64,000 nucleotides of DNA from Fasciolopsis buskii (lineage: Eukaryota > Platyhelminthes > Trematoda > Plagiorchiida > Fasciolidae). The stretch spans positions 1 to 64,000 of the forward strand of contig LUCM01009820.1 of NCBI GenBank assembly GCA_008360955.1. Reading direction: 5' to 3'. The translations under genes were made by a program, and so were the position numbers. The notes below the pieces were generated by a model. That model saw only the letters and a program-made list of their open reading frames with translations, searched no databases and was not told where the DNA came from. Numbering within the stretch: the stretch's first letter is position 1; each line of letters opens with the position of its first letter. Below are positions 38,764 to 49,619 of this stretch, one piece after another.

Positions 38764-39251
38764 GCGGGTCTCCAACTTCAAACGAATGAACACGCGGGGA
38801 GATTCATCTCGGAAACTGCTTTAGTACCAACTGCTTGTCACTCACTCACCGGCGGCTCTTCCAATCCTCCTAAGTTCGGAACTTTGATTCCCAACAGAAT
38901 ATTTGTTGGTGGAATACCGTCCAATGTACGCTGTTAGTATCTTTATCAGCTGTACTTTTCAGACCACAGAACAGGAATTAAAGTCATTTTTCTCCAATTT
39001 CGGTCAAGTTAAGGATGTGAAGATCATTAGTGACCGATTGGGAGTTTCCAAAGGGTTTGCTATTTTGTCAATTTTTATTTGCGTGCAATTTCAGTAGCTA
39101 TGGTTTCGTCACTTTTGAGAGCCAAGAAATGGCAGAAAAGATAATCAAAAATGAGGTGAGGTTGCATTTGTGAAAACCAATACACATATAGTCCGAAACG
39201 CTTATTTTTAAGGATCGAAAGCTCAACATCGGCCATGCTATTAGAAAACAG
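38764..39251 (+). other. boule: RRM-coding exons 1-4 of boule with micro-introns
   Basis: Exon 1 follows a TTTTTTCTCGTTCAG acceptor and ends at the N of RIFVGGIPSN in phase 0. The 37-base intron (38926-38962) leads to TTEQELKSFFSNFGQVKDVK. Exon 2 ends inside the Gly codon of KGYGF. Acceptor choice in intron 2 matters: the TAG at 39095-39097, not the CAG three bases before, restores KGYGFVTF without an extra Ser. Exon 3 ends at KNE, exon 4 at IRKQ. Conserved aromatic residues of RNP1 and RNP2 are intact, so RNA binding is expected. Confidence 0.95.
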
Positions 39252-42200
39252 GTAAGAAAAATCACAGTAAAATATATTCATTTGTGGCTTGTCTGATGAA
39301 ACTGTTGGGAGCGCTTCAGAATCACATCATTATAGGCGTGTATGTTTGTCAACCTTACTATAATTTTAAGTTGTTTAGAATGTCTTTTATCCCTCAATGT
39401 TCTTTCAGCAACTCTTCCCTAGACCAGGTATGTTTCGTTCCAGCAGTTGCATCAGCTTTGCTTAAATTTGGTTAGCTTATAGCTCACTGACTGGTTTCTT
39501 CATCGGTTTCCAGATTTACCGACTGCACTGTTCTTCGCAGGGAGCGCGATGCCATACGGCTTTCAGAATGGAATGGCAGTGTTCTCGCTTCCCGGCCAAG
39601 AATATCCCGTCTTGACTCAAGTACGTGGTTGGATTTTGCCACCTCATTTAGCTATTCTGATGCTTGTTGGTTTATCTTAATTTCCTCAGCGTTATTGATG
39701 ACCTGGATTGGCTCAAAGTGAAAATTTGTTTTTGCAGGCAGTGTGGTGGGAAGAACAACTTTTATGTTGGCACTTGCATTTCATCAGAGGATCTTGCATC
39801 ACATGGAGTGTCATGTACACAGATGTCCTGATTAACTGTTCTCAATCTGAGCAATTTCTTGCGTGTTTCTCGAAGATCAAGCTCGCACTGCAGCAAGCAG
39901 TAGATCGGTATGCCACGAGACTCAGAAACGTGGCATTTGCGGATGAAAGGCATCCGAAAGTCAGTGACTTTGACGTATTGCAAGGTTATGACAGACCTGC
40001 AAAGCTAATTCTGGACGACAGACGTTGACTTCAGTTCCATTTTGAACTTGCAACGCGGTTGTCATCTCGAGCAAATGCCCAGGATTCGAGAAAACATGAG
40101 TAGCAGGTCAAAGAAGTTCTGCACTCAACGCCAACTGCCACGCAGGACACCATGTCATGTGAACCTCAGAAACAATTGATATTCTCGACTTCAATTGCTT
40201 CGTTGGGAATTCATAGACCCTTCCACTTGAATGCAACATACAATAATATACTTAAATTCTCGAAACCTCAACTGGTCAAGAGCACGAGAAATGATAGGAA
40301 AATAAAAAAAGGTTTCGAGTATCAGGTGGGGGTAGTCGTAATATTACCGATTGATTAGGGATACTGGTACACAGAAGCTAAATGTGGACGAGAAGTTCAA
40401 GTAATCTGACGGCTCATCGCTTCACTCCAAGGAGGATCGATTGAGGCATTTGGCATAACACTTTAGGGAACAGTTTAGTTGACCCATTGCCACAGCGGAC
40501 CACTCACTTATGCGAGAAAGTGAATCACTGGAGCCAGTAATCAGTCCTCCACGAGAAATGGGGATAATCGGGGAGATAGGTTTTCCGAAAAATCAAAGGA
40601 GGCTGTCTGAGATGGTTTGCCTCCGTCCTTCTTCAAGAACGATGGCAAAGTGTTAACATAGGATTTAACCAAACTCCTTTGGCCAATGTGGAAAAGGGAA
40701 CAGATTCCTAAAGATTGATGTGAATTGCTGGTTGCACCAATTTACAAAGGAGGTATTAGTCTGGCAAACGTCGCATCCAAAATACTCACAGCTTTTTCCT
40801 CCACCGATTAATTGGCTCTCGAAAAATTTGTGTGATAATCAATCCGATTTCCGACTCGGTCGGGGTTACCTTGACTAAAACTTCATTTTGCGACCATCCT
40901 TAGGACAGGAATACTTTCTTAGATTCACGATTCCTGTCTTCTTTGATTTGAAAGTGATGTCTGATTCAGTCGATCGTGGAGCTCTTTGGCGCTGCCTCTC
41001 ATTGAAGAGTTTATCAGAGAAATTTATTTCGCTTATCCAGTGTGAGCATGCGATCAGACGAAATCGAGTTCATGCTTACGGCAATCTTTCACCCAAGTTC
41101 ACCAGGACCAGTGACGTTTACCAGGGTTGTTCCCTCTTACCTAATCTCTTCAACATTGTTATTGAGATAATTGTGGCAGGACTGATGTTCGCTCAGACAA
41201 GAAACTATCTGACTTAGGGAATGCTGGCGAATTCGTACAACTGAGTGTAGATTCGACTTGGTTGGTGCTTTTTTCTCGAGACTTTTGTCAATAAAGGGTA
41301 AAGGCTTAAAGCACATTGCGCTAATGTTGGATCCTCAAGGGAAGCAGCCACGTTTCTGTAATCATAAGTTATAGAATGATATAAATGGTTTTTGGGCGCA
41401 AACGCATGATTGCACTGAGTGTTGTCATTTGGACTTCAAGAGTTCGATATCTCCAGACACTATGCAGCCATATGCAACTCCATTTCCATTTGCCTATTCA
41501 CTGACTCCCACTAGTCCCGCCAGCATATTTTCGCAGGTCCCGCAAAACCATGATCAGTGTTAGGTGTTAGATCAAGCAACTAAATTGAACATTATTGTGC
41601 AGGTAGTTCATTGTTTGGAGCATACATATATAATTGGATGTTATGGCATTCGGTCATCTTTCATGGTCAGATTTGTTCCTCTCGGCAAATGCGGCGCACG
41701 TTAATTTGCTGGCTTCACTAGGTAGTTTAACACCATACACTTTTCAGTCGGTTCCTTAAGCCATTGAACGATCTTTTTCTCCTGTATACCTTTAATTTTC
41801 ACTCACTTTTTCACTATTTCACGAAATTATTTTTTTTCCTATTGCATAGTATTTTGAAGCAACAGCCAAAACAAGAAAAAACTGGCATTGACATTGTTTG
41901 TGAATTTGGGTTAGTGAACCTGAATTTAGATGTAAGTACTTGGCTATGGAGCTTAGTTGGTGAGATTAGGTGTGAGTTTTAGTAGGGTAAGGTGTTTCAG
42001 CCCCGCTGTCTGGGTTTATGCAACCTCGATGATCCTTGACTTCTGAGATAGGTATTGATTGGAAGACGAGTAGAGGTGGTCCGTCGCTGACATGGGGAAA
42101 TGTGTGATGTTTACCTAGAGATCTATCCGTAGCACATGAAGCTTGACTTTCGGAACGAAGCCCGCGAGCTCTTTCTGCTGGGGTGTTGAAGATGTCAGAT

Positions 42201-45200
42201 GATATAATCAAGTGCCATAATTAGTGGGTACTTGCCTTCGAAATATGCATAATTTCTACTGATTGCTTTCACTTTCATCTAACGTTCCTCGTTCATTTTA
42301 ACACAGTAATGGCTCTTGCGAGGTATTTACTTCAAACGTATCGGTACATGGCCAACTGTGGATATAGCAGAAATAAAGTAACGTTACCGGAGGGATTCTT
42401 CAGCATACTTATTTTATTTAAACTATGGATATTAGTACTCCTATTCTGCATGTGAATCAGCGTATGTTGTTTTTGGGCCTGCTGTTAAGTTCGACTACTT
42501 TCTTTTCTTACTATTTCAGGCAGCCACACCGTACGCCACCATGATGTTACCGCAGCCTGGCGGAGGTACTGCGCTATACCTTCCTTCATCATTGCAATCA
42601 GCCATACCCGGTGCAGGGTCGCCATATGCACAGCTACCGCAGCAACAGGTTACTGCCGCTCTGCAGCAACAACAGTATCATCAAACAGCGGGGACTACTG
42701 TGGCTGGTCAAATGACACCCGTGACTGTAAGCACAAATAATGTAGGAACGCACTCCAGCTCAGCAGCTGCTGTGATGGCAGCGGCTGCAGCTATGGCTGC
42801 GGCAGTACAATGGCCACAACAAACCACACAAACCACTGTACCACAGAGCTCGCAACAATTGACCAGTGCAACTACCCAAAGTGTGCCACAGCCAGCAGGC
42901 GTTACTCAAGCGGTTGTACAGAACACCTCGATTACACCCCAGCAAGCAGCAGCAATGGCAGCGGCTGTCGCTGCGCAACATCAAGCGGCTTGGCGCTGGT
43001 CACCTACAGTTCAACAAAGTCAATCACAGAGTCTCTCCACAACTTCATCTCACGTGCCAACATCCAGTTGTGCAACGACTTCATCCGCTATTCTGGGAAG
43101 CACAACATCTACACCGGTGCTGCACAACCAGAACCTGCAACCCACGCAACAGGTGAGTGAGGGCAGTCTGTCGTTTATACAACCGGCTGTCTCAGCTCTG
43201 CCGACTACAATCCGTTTGGCGCAGCAGCCTCTGCTAACAGCGTCCACGGCAGCGCTCTTTGCAGCGGCATTCCAACCTCCGGACTCCACTATATTCGGCA
43301 CGGGAACGACAGGGGTCCTGGATATGACTGCTGCGACAGCTCTGGCAGCCCTGGCTTCCATGAATCAAACGAAAGTCGTTAGCACTGCACTTTTGAGTAA
43401 AAACGACCATCAATATAATGATGATAGTAATACCGTTCTCCCTCTGGACAACTCATTTTCCCAACCCTTCAAAAAAGCGAGGTATGATGAAAGTGTTACA
43501 GCATCGGGTGATACTGAACTCAGCTCGCTGAGTACCTCCTACACCTAACGCTTCAATGTGAACCTCGGACGAACTGCAGTTGTGTCTAATTTGTAATGTG
43601 TACCCGGTTATATATCGATTGATTCTGTTTTCTGCCTTTCATTGAGCTGTAAATGGCCCTTGGTAGTTGAAATCTGTGTATTGCATTGTTATTTCTTTAT
43701 CATACAAGTAAAAGATGATTTTTGAAACACTTTTCATCTGCTAACCAAAAGCTGTCTTATGCGCTTGTTCTGTATGTATGCCAGGGATCGCCAACCGCTG
43801 CCATTGGTCCAGCCACCTACCTGTACAGCCCTATTGCCGGGGCTGGACATGAGCTTATGTTTTTTCAACATACAAGCTCGCCCTTCGCTGCCAATTCGAC
43901 TAGTGATTACAGTACGGACCACAGTACTCACTCGTCCGGTTTGCTAGAATCTGTTGAGGTAGGCAATCGACCAGTTCACTGAATTTTGTCCCTTGGGAGC
44001 TGTTAATAGTTTCTATTAATGATTTACCAGTTCAAGGCTTCATGGTCAAATATGTTCGTTGTTGTGAGTTGTTGCTGGTGCCTTATGAGAAAACGATCGG
44101 TTTTCAATTTGAAACTGGTTCGGCTGACTGCCTTATCTCCATTCAAGTTGATAGTCGTTCGGCGTTATTCAAATGGGCGCTTATTATTGACAATTGCTGG
44201 TTGTTCTTCGGGGTTCTTTGATTACTTCCAACGGCACTTCAGTTCCTGCTTCGTTGCTTCTGCCGCCTGATTATTCCAATTTTTAATTTGTTTGATTTCT
44301 TGCGGGGTAACTGTTGTCCTTGGGTGATATGAACATCCGAGGACCGTTCCGAAGAGTGGCCCGGTGTGTGTTGCTCCAGTCGTTCGTTGGCCCAAACCGT
44401 TAAAGACAATAGAATCATTTCTACTGATATATTGATTCCTAATTTTTCAGCCATTGAGTTTCCCATGCGATGGAACGCCTCTTGGTCGGCATTCACAGCA
44501 ACTCAGTGGGCAGCTAACCGGTACTCTTGGTAGCCATCTAGATGCTGCCTGCTTGTCTCCATATGCTGCGTTTGCTCCCTTGTTGGACTTCCAACAGCAT
44601 GCTCATGGTTCGGGACAACATAGCACAATCTTGCCATCAAATTCCATTCAACATTTAAGGCAGACGGCCCATCAACCTTCGCTTTTAACAGCTCAACAGG
44701 CGGCATCCGGACAACAATTCTTGCCGATTGCTCACGGTTCAACATCAATCGTGGCCCAATCTCAGCAGCCGAAGATGTATTCGCAGTCTGCTTTGTCTTC
44801 ATTGGCCCACGCGGGTCCACCAGCAGTGAACACATGTGCCCTCCCCTCCAGTTTGTATGGAACGGCTTCGGTAAGTACTTTTGTGCCTCTAGTTCTCTGT
44901 TTCCGTTTCCAGGGTCGGTTTAGGGGCATTCAAAGGAAGGCTTGGGTGGTTAGGGCAGTGAGAACGCCTGATAATCTAGCTATTGAACAATGCGTACAAA
45001 CTTGAGTTCGGGTTGAATTGTGAGATTATTAATTTCTCATCCTTTTCAGCTATAACATTTGTTTTAATCTATGATAATCCAGGTAGTCTAGTGCGGTACA
45101 CTTCATTGTTTTGTGTTGCTGTGATTGAGGTATACCGTTTACTACAAATTTTGTTAAATATACCCGGGGTGCTCGTTCTCGTTTGGATTCGTCATTTTTG

Positions 45201-48200
45201 AAACGCACTTTGGGGATGGTACTTTGTGGCATGAGTTGGTTGTATGATGCCGTCATCCTCGAGGCGGCTTGTACATTTTCAAGAATTATTTGCCCAGCAA
45301 AACGGGTATCTGTTCCAACCTGAGCAGCAGCTGCTAAAACAATCCGAGATTACAAAACAATAGCCATATGCTATGAACGAGGCTGCTGAACAATGGAAGG
45401 AACCACTATTTACTTTGGGGTCATCTATATTGGCTGGGGTATATATTTCACGACCAACACTTTGTATCACTCTAGGTTTTCATAGCATTTTTACTTCCAT
45501 GGTGAGTACAGTCGCCAGTTTCCAATAGCAGTGCAGACGTCATGTAAAACATCTGAATACGAAGTGTCTCTTTCTGTTTAGCTACTGCTAAAACTACAAT
45601 ATGACTAAAAGTGTACGGTAAAACCTTGAAAATACTCTCTGAGCTCCCCTGCGAATCAAGAGTTTCCGGTGCGCTTCTGAATCTTGGCAAACTTTCCGGG
45701 CATTAATTATACAAGTTTCGGGGTCATTTCATGCTGTTGAAACCTAGATTAGTACTAAACATTCGTCACGGAGTGCATAATAGGTAGAGAAATAACATCT
45801 TTTCATGACTAGCTTCTCAAACAGCAGTCGTAAACACTGTGAGACGTGTTCATTGTGTAGTAGACGCGGAATATAGAAAACTTCAATTTTCGGTGCAACA
45901 TCTACTAAAACACCTCATCTCCTTTGAGTGATTTTGTTCAGTGTTCATAACAGCATTCCATAGTATTCAAGCTGCGAATGATGACCAGGTTTCGTCCGTG
46001 TGTTAACATTGTGCCCGTGCATTCATGTCATCACGACCGATGACTAAGACGTGTGACGATCACGCAGTGTCAGCTGGAAATAGATGGAAGACCACATGAG
46101 TTACGTCATATCAGCACTCTTTATGATTAGAGCGAAACTGGGCCAAAGACTGATGCTCCAGGTGCCCGTCCTATGTGTTGGCTAGATTGAATGATAGCAT
46201 TGTTTCGACTATGCAGAGTACACAGAGGTGGTTGAAACACAGAACGTCCGGTAAAACGACCAATTTTGCCCACTTGGTTCATAGCCGATCTGACTCAGTT
46301 TGCCGGCGAAACAGAATAGATTCTTGAATCCCTGTGGCTTGGATAACCAATACGTAAGTCGTTCACTCATTTGCAGCTCACACGCCGCCGCCATGAATCA
46401 TTCACAGAGCGTGACCATATACGAGTGAACCGAATGCAATATTAACAGTGACAAACAAAACGCGCGCGTGAGTCGGCCACTCACATTCTACACAGTTTAC
46501 TGCATGCAGTGTAATCCGGAACTAATCGACGGTTCGGGCGCTTCGATTACCGTTATTCCTTTTAAGATGATGAGATAGGAGCCCGGGTTCAGCATTGCTT
46601 AATGACTGGATGGATGCAGTGTAAGATTTACAGTTTCGCGCTGTGGTTTGCCTAGTAAGGTTATAAAATAGACGTTGGCTGATAACGTGACGTAGCTCAC
46701 ATCGTAGTATTAGGTGATTTTATAGCGAAATTAATCACATCGTTCTTATAATTTCGTTCTCTCCTGGAATTGACGATCAAGGCATCCAGATGCGATGTGT
46801 ACTTTGCACCTTCAAAATGCACACTACTTCTACAGGACTGGGAGGAGATTGTGCTTGTATTTACCCTTTGTTGTGATCGGTTTGAGGTAGTCGATAGCTT
46901 CAAATACCTCGGGAGCCTGATCACACCTGGCGGAGGTGTTGGGAAGGAGGCTATATCACGAATTGCCAAAGGCAAGGAAGCTTTCATGAATCTACAACAC
47001 TTGTAGCTTTCTCTCAAGGGAAGGGTGTAAAATGCTACGGCTCGTATTGTTCGTCTTTACGATTGCCAGACTTGGCCTATCCGCGTTGAGGATGACCGGC
47101 GGATTTCTGTACTCAACTACCGATATCTCCAATTCATTGCTCGAGTCTGGTCGGAGCGTCGGGTGAGCAATGATGAGGTGCATCATCGCGTGTTGGGTAC
47201 AGGCAGTCGTCCTCTGACTAAGTTGATCGCTGTGCATCGCGTTCGGTGGCTTGGATACGTATTCCGTATGCCTGTCCATCGTTTACTTTTTCGTGTTCTT
47301 TTTGCACGTGTTAGCTAAGACTGAAAGAATCGACGCGGCGATTAGATTATGAATTGGCGTAGAGGTTATTATTGTTTCCTCTATTTATCTGCTTGTATAA
47401 TTCCATTTATTGATTCCAGTTTGGCACCCAGCTGGTTTTCAATCCGATCTGTTGTAATAATTAGAATTAACGGACTTTATGAAACGTTGCAGCGTCCATG
47501 AACTGGCACTTTTTCTGCTGTGTGGCTTCTGCCTTGTCTTTGTGTCAAACCTAATGAGGTCCACTTCATATACTAAATTTCTTTCTCACAATGGGTTGCA
47601 GCTCACAGTAGAGTTTAGGGAGAACATCCACATTTATCTCCCTGTTGCAAACCGGGCTGTATGACCACTGCGTTGGCATGTTTGCTTGAATTTCCAGTAG
47701 AACGCTAAGGCCGTCCATGGATTCCCGGACATGCCGTAAGAATGGAGCTATGTTTATGCTTTCTAATGCATCTTTTTTAGTCTTCTTACCAACCGTACAT
47801 ATCCCTCCATCACCGCTCCGGAAGATATCTAACAACAGCAATTTTGGTACCTTTTGAATAATTAGTATAAAATCTTTCAAGTAATACCATGGTCAGTGTC
47901 ATGGGATGGGACACATTTGAGACAGTTTAAATTCATCGCACGGTAAGTGTGTAAATTCCTCTCGTGGAGTGTAGACGCTAAAGCACCCTTTGGTTGTCAG
48001 GCCCTTTTGTTGTTAAAAGGTGGAAGCAGTCTTTTACATTAATGCCGAACAAGCTGGATCAGTATGACATCAAAGAATGGATGGAATTTGCGTAGGAGCT
48101 AGGATGTGGTGGACCTCTGGCTAAGGGCGTCGCTTTGATGTTGAATAACAGTTTATTGAGCAAAGGTGCTGGTCACAACTGTTAAGTGTTTCACCATTCT

Positions 48201-49619
48201 GTTGAACTATAGATGCATTGGAAGAACCTGCAGTCCCATGCGCACTGTTTTATAATGTTTTTCCATAATTAATGCACCTATTTTAAGTCATTTATGCATT
48301 TGCGCAATACTTGACATGGTACATGACATTGGGACTCTATGTACAAAGGCCCCATAAGGATACGTTAAATTATATCAGCTCTCTTCATGCTTTTTATTTT
48401 TGTACCGAAAGTTCCTGATTGTGTTTGCTAAGGTTAACTTACATTTTGTTTCAATGTCAGTGTTGGTGGATGGGTGACATTTGAAAAAATGAAAAAATAC
48501 TTCTTCTTACCTAATAGCATAACAACGTTATTCTATTGTTTCATTCTGAATTTGTTGAGAAAATCTTCCTAGTATTTAAGTAAGAACAAGTAATTGAGGT
48601 CTACACTACCATTTCGTTATTCTGACCTAGAATACTTTCTCATGCTTCTAGTAGTTTGCGTAGATGACACATTGAGATTTGTATTACAAATATGACAAGG
48701 TGGGTTTTCTCATCTTTTCTGGGTCGACACTGGAGGATTTCTTTTGTTTCTCAATGGCTGATAGCTCTCGGACCCAGTGTTCGTGTTCACCCTAGAGATC
48801 ACGAAGTTCATCCTTTTGTTGTCTGCAGTGGTGCGAAAGCATCTGATGCAGTAGGCTATTTTGATGACAATGGCTTCTTTACCGTTCTGAACAAGTCAAG
48901 ACGGGCAAATTCATCGAGGAAGTCTCATCGGAGCTCACATTTGGAAATGGAATCTGCGTACATTTTGCTTATACCTAGTAGTTTCAAAATTTGACAAATT
49001 ATTGGAAAAATTTTTTGAGGCTACCTGAAAACATGATGGTTATTCGTTGTCAATGGCGAGGGGTCAACGATTTGGAAGTATATGTTCTACGACACCTAAA
49101 CAACTGAATGCATAGATTAAAAACGGCACTGTTATCTTTGTCGTTTGATTTCTTATAAGCGGGTTTTAGTTTCACCACAACTTGACGTCGGTGCCTACTC
49201 GCCCTTGGGCCCGTTTCACGATTAATCCAACGTGTGCAATTCTCAGATTATAATGCATATTTTTCTGTGGCTCATAAGCTTCTTCTCTAACGGTTTATAT
49301 ATAATGATTTTGCGAACCCTGGTTGACCAATAACATTTTCCCACTCTAGGTAAAAGTCGCTACACTAGCAGAGTTGGGATCAACTAACGAATTGCCGGTT
49401 TCTGCATCAATGCCGCAGTCTTCACTTATTCAGCCATCAATAAGTGTTTCGGGTAGTTCTGCCGCAACTGCCAACGGCCTAAACTGTTCCACTCCATCCG
49501 CCTCACAACTTCAGCAGCCAAACACAGCTACCTTGAATGCTGGTACTACTCAAGGGAACGCGGTAGTTTCTGCCCTCGCCGTCGATTCTGTGGGTGTCGT
49601 CACCGGTAGCCATCGGTGA
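38764..49619 (+). CDS. boule: Boule/DAZ-family RNA-binding protein, ten exons
   Basis: Exons: 38764-38925, 38963-39054, 39098-39155, 39213-39251, 39409-39427, 39541-39620, 42520-43152, 43785-43958, 44451-44870, 49350-49619 (stop included). All introns are GT-AG and the phases agree, giving about 648 codons. Residues about 36-115 form an RRM with RNP2 RIFVGG, RNP1 KGYGFVTF, and the family hallmarks NIGHAIRKQ and LFPRPG. The rest is Ala/Gln/Ser/Thr-rich. Boule proteins bind 3' UTRs of germline mRNAs in the cytoplasm and promote their translation, chiefly in meiosis. The start codon lies upstream of 38764. The protein is about twice as long as vertebrate BOLL, owing to the C-terminal region. No other host gene is beside it. 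Confidence 0.9.
39409..39620 (+). other. boule: Boule exons 5 and 6
   Basis: Exon 5 (39409-39427, 19 bases) encodes QLFPRP plus the first base of Gly, matching the PRPG stretch after the RRM of family members. Exon 6 (39541-39620) continues GSAMPYGFQNGMAVF, comparable to the Y-P-Y-x-x-x-NGVAYF region of vertebrate BOLL. A second acceptor at 39513 would add nine in-frame codons (39514-39540); the form beginning at 39541 preserves PRPG and is preferred. Confidence 0.85.
39760..40027 (+). mobile_element. LINE thumb-region scrap upstream of the duplicated block
   Basis: The segment near 39780-39840 resembles the part of the 35.4-kb LINE that encodes the GSGIS/NGVSSH stretch and the corresponding part of the 17.6-kb copy (antisense CVHxDTPCD-like reading in all three). 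This region normally lies downstream of the RT core, yet here it precedes it, so the insertion is rearranged. Confidence 0.5.
40028..41257 (+). repeat. 1,230-bp LINE block nearly identical to 16202-17431 (copy 2)
   Basis: Contains the same RT finger to motif B region, including the open frame 40888-41217. One substitution was found against copy 1. Homology ends at 41257, where the catalytic box should follow; after that only a short GCTTTTTTCTCGAG stretch resembles LINE. Such high identity means the duplication is recent. Confidence 0.95.
42520..43152 (+). other. boule: Boule exon 7, Ala/Gln-rich
   Basis: Begins AATPYATMMLPQPGGG in phase 0 and ends CAG|GTGAGT, an excellent donor. The 211 codons hold poly-Gln (QQQVTAALQQQQ), poly-Ala around VMAAAAAMAAAV, and AAWRWSPTVQ, which recalls the Trp-x-Trp motif in the C-terminal half of vertebrate BOLL. 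Low-complexity regions of this kind in DAZ proteins mediate self-association and partner binding. Confidence 0.88.
43153..43548 (+). CDS. boule: Alternative 3' extension of boule exon 7 (short isoform end)
   Basis: If the donor at 43153 is not used, the frame stays open for 131 more codons to a stop at 43546-43548. The extension keeps a coding-like composition (Ala-rich TAATALAALAS) and contains a basic cluster FKKARYDE that could be a weak nuclear localisation signal. The short product would have about 492 residues. No AATAAA was found in the next 200 bases, so a separate poly(A) site is unproven. Confidence 0.55.
   Translation: MSEGSLSFIQPAVSALPTTIRLAQQPLLTASTAALFAAAFQPPDSTIFGTGTTGVLDMTAATALAALASMNQTKVVSTALLSKNDHQYNDDSNTVLPLDNSFSQPFKKARYDESVTASGDTELSSLSTSYT
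43785..43958 (+). other. boule: Boule exon 8
   Basis: A 58-codon exon between TATGCCAG and GTAGGC, both ends in phase 0. It begins GSPTAAIGPATYLYSP, comparable to the APFLYLQP region that follows the Trp motif in vertebrate BOLL, which supports inclusion in the main isoform. The rest is Ser/Thr/His-rich. Confidence 0.8.
44451..44870 (+). other. boule: Boule exon 9
   Basis: A 140-codon exon from CCATTGAG to TCG|GTAAGTAC in phase 0. Gln-, Ser-, His- and Ala-rich, with no domain. The donor is consensus. Confidence 0.78.
44871..49349 (+). other. Boule intron 9, 4.5 kb, carrying a LINE-derived copy
   Basis: GTAAGT donor and CCACTCTAG acceptor. Apart from the element at 46441-47400 the intron has only short unconnected open frames, including a 100-codon frame at 48692-48994 with no recognised motif. 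Confidence 0.7.
46441..47400 (+). mobile_element. Chimeric LINE-derived element, copy 1 (in boule intron 9)
   Basis: The first 325 bases (46441-46765) are not LINE-like and match only the copy at 54522. At about 46766 the sequence joins a LINE RT inside the thumb (FAPSKCTLLLQDW, FKYLGSLITPGGGV, AFMNLQHL) and continues to RWLGYVFRM. It aligns with 54522-55448 with only a handful of differences (offset 8,081). At about 47366 a 243-base piece present in the other copy is missing, after which about 30 bases (TTTCCTCTATTTAT and neighbours) match again. No full RT is encoded. Confidence 0.85.
49350..49619 (+). other. boule: Boule exon 10, terminal
   Basis: Follows CCCACTCTAG and encodes 89 codons ending ...SVGVVTGSHR and TGA at 49617-49619. 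Ser/Thr/Gln/Ala-rich like exons 7-9, and in the required phase. No canonical AATAAA is seen in the next several hundred bases, so the mRNA end is not placed. Confidence 0.68.

Larger units (their letters stand above)
39621..42519 (+). other. Boule intron 6, enlarged by LINE sequence
   Basis: Donor GTACGT at 39621 and acceptor CTATTTCAG at 42511-42519. About 1.5 kb of its 2.9 kb is LINE-derived (39760-41257), inserted in the sense orientation. The remainder (41258-42519) has no recognisable feature. Confidence 0.8.

Noticed and set aside
39708..40028. 106-codon frame within boule intron 6 as an extra exon
   Set aside because: It overlaps LINE-derived sequence and has no conserved motif; joining exon 6 to 42520 keeps the phase and composition.
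42810..43361. Alternative open frames on both strands inside boule exon 7
   Set aside because: Shadows of a repetitive Ala/Gln-rich exon; only the frame in phase with the RRM exons is supported.
44454..45005. Reading boule exon 9 as a single 183-codon gene to 45005
   Set aside because: The frame passes a consensus GTAAGT donor at 44871 and loses its composition afterwards; it has no ATG at its start.
46697..47017. 106-codon minus-strand frame repeated at 54778-55098
   Set aside because: Antisense of the RT thumb (FAPSKC to NLQHL); the sense frame carries the conserved motifs.
46992..47279. 95-codon minus-strand frame repeated at 55073-55360 and 11876-12163
   Set aside because: It is the antisense of the LINE RT C-terminal region; its conservation reflects the repeated element, not a gene.
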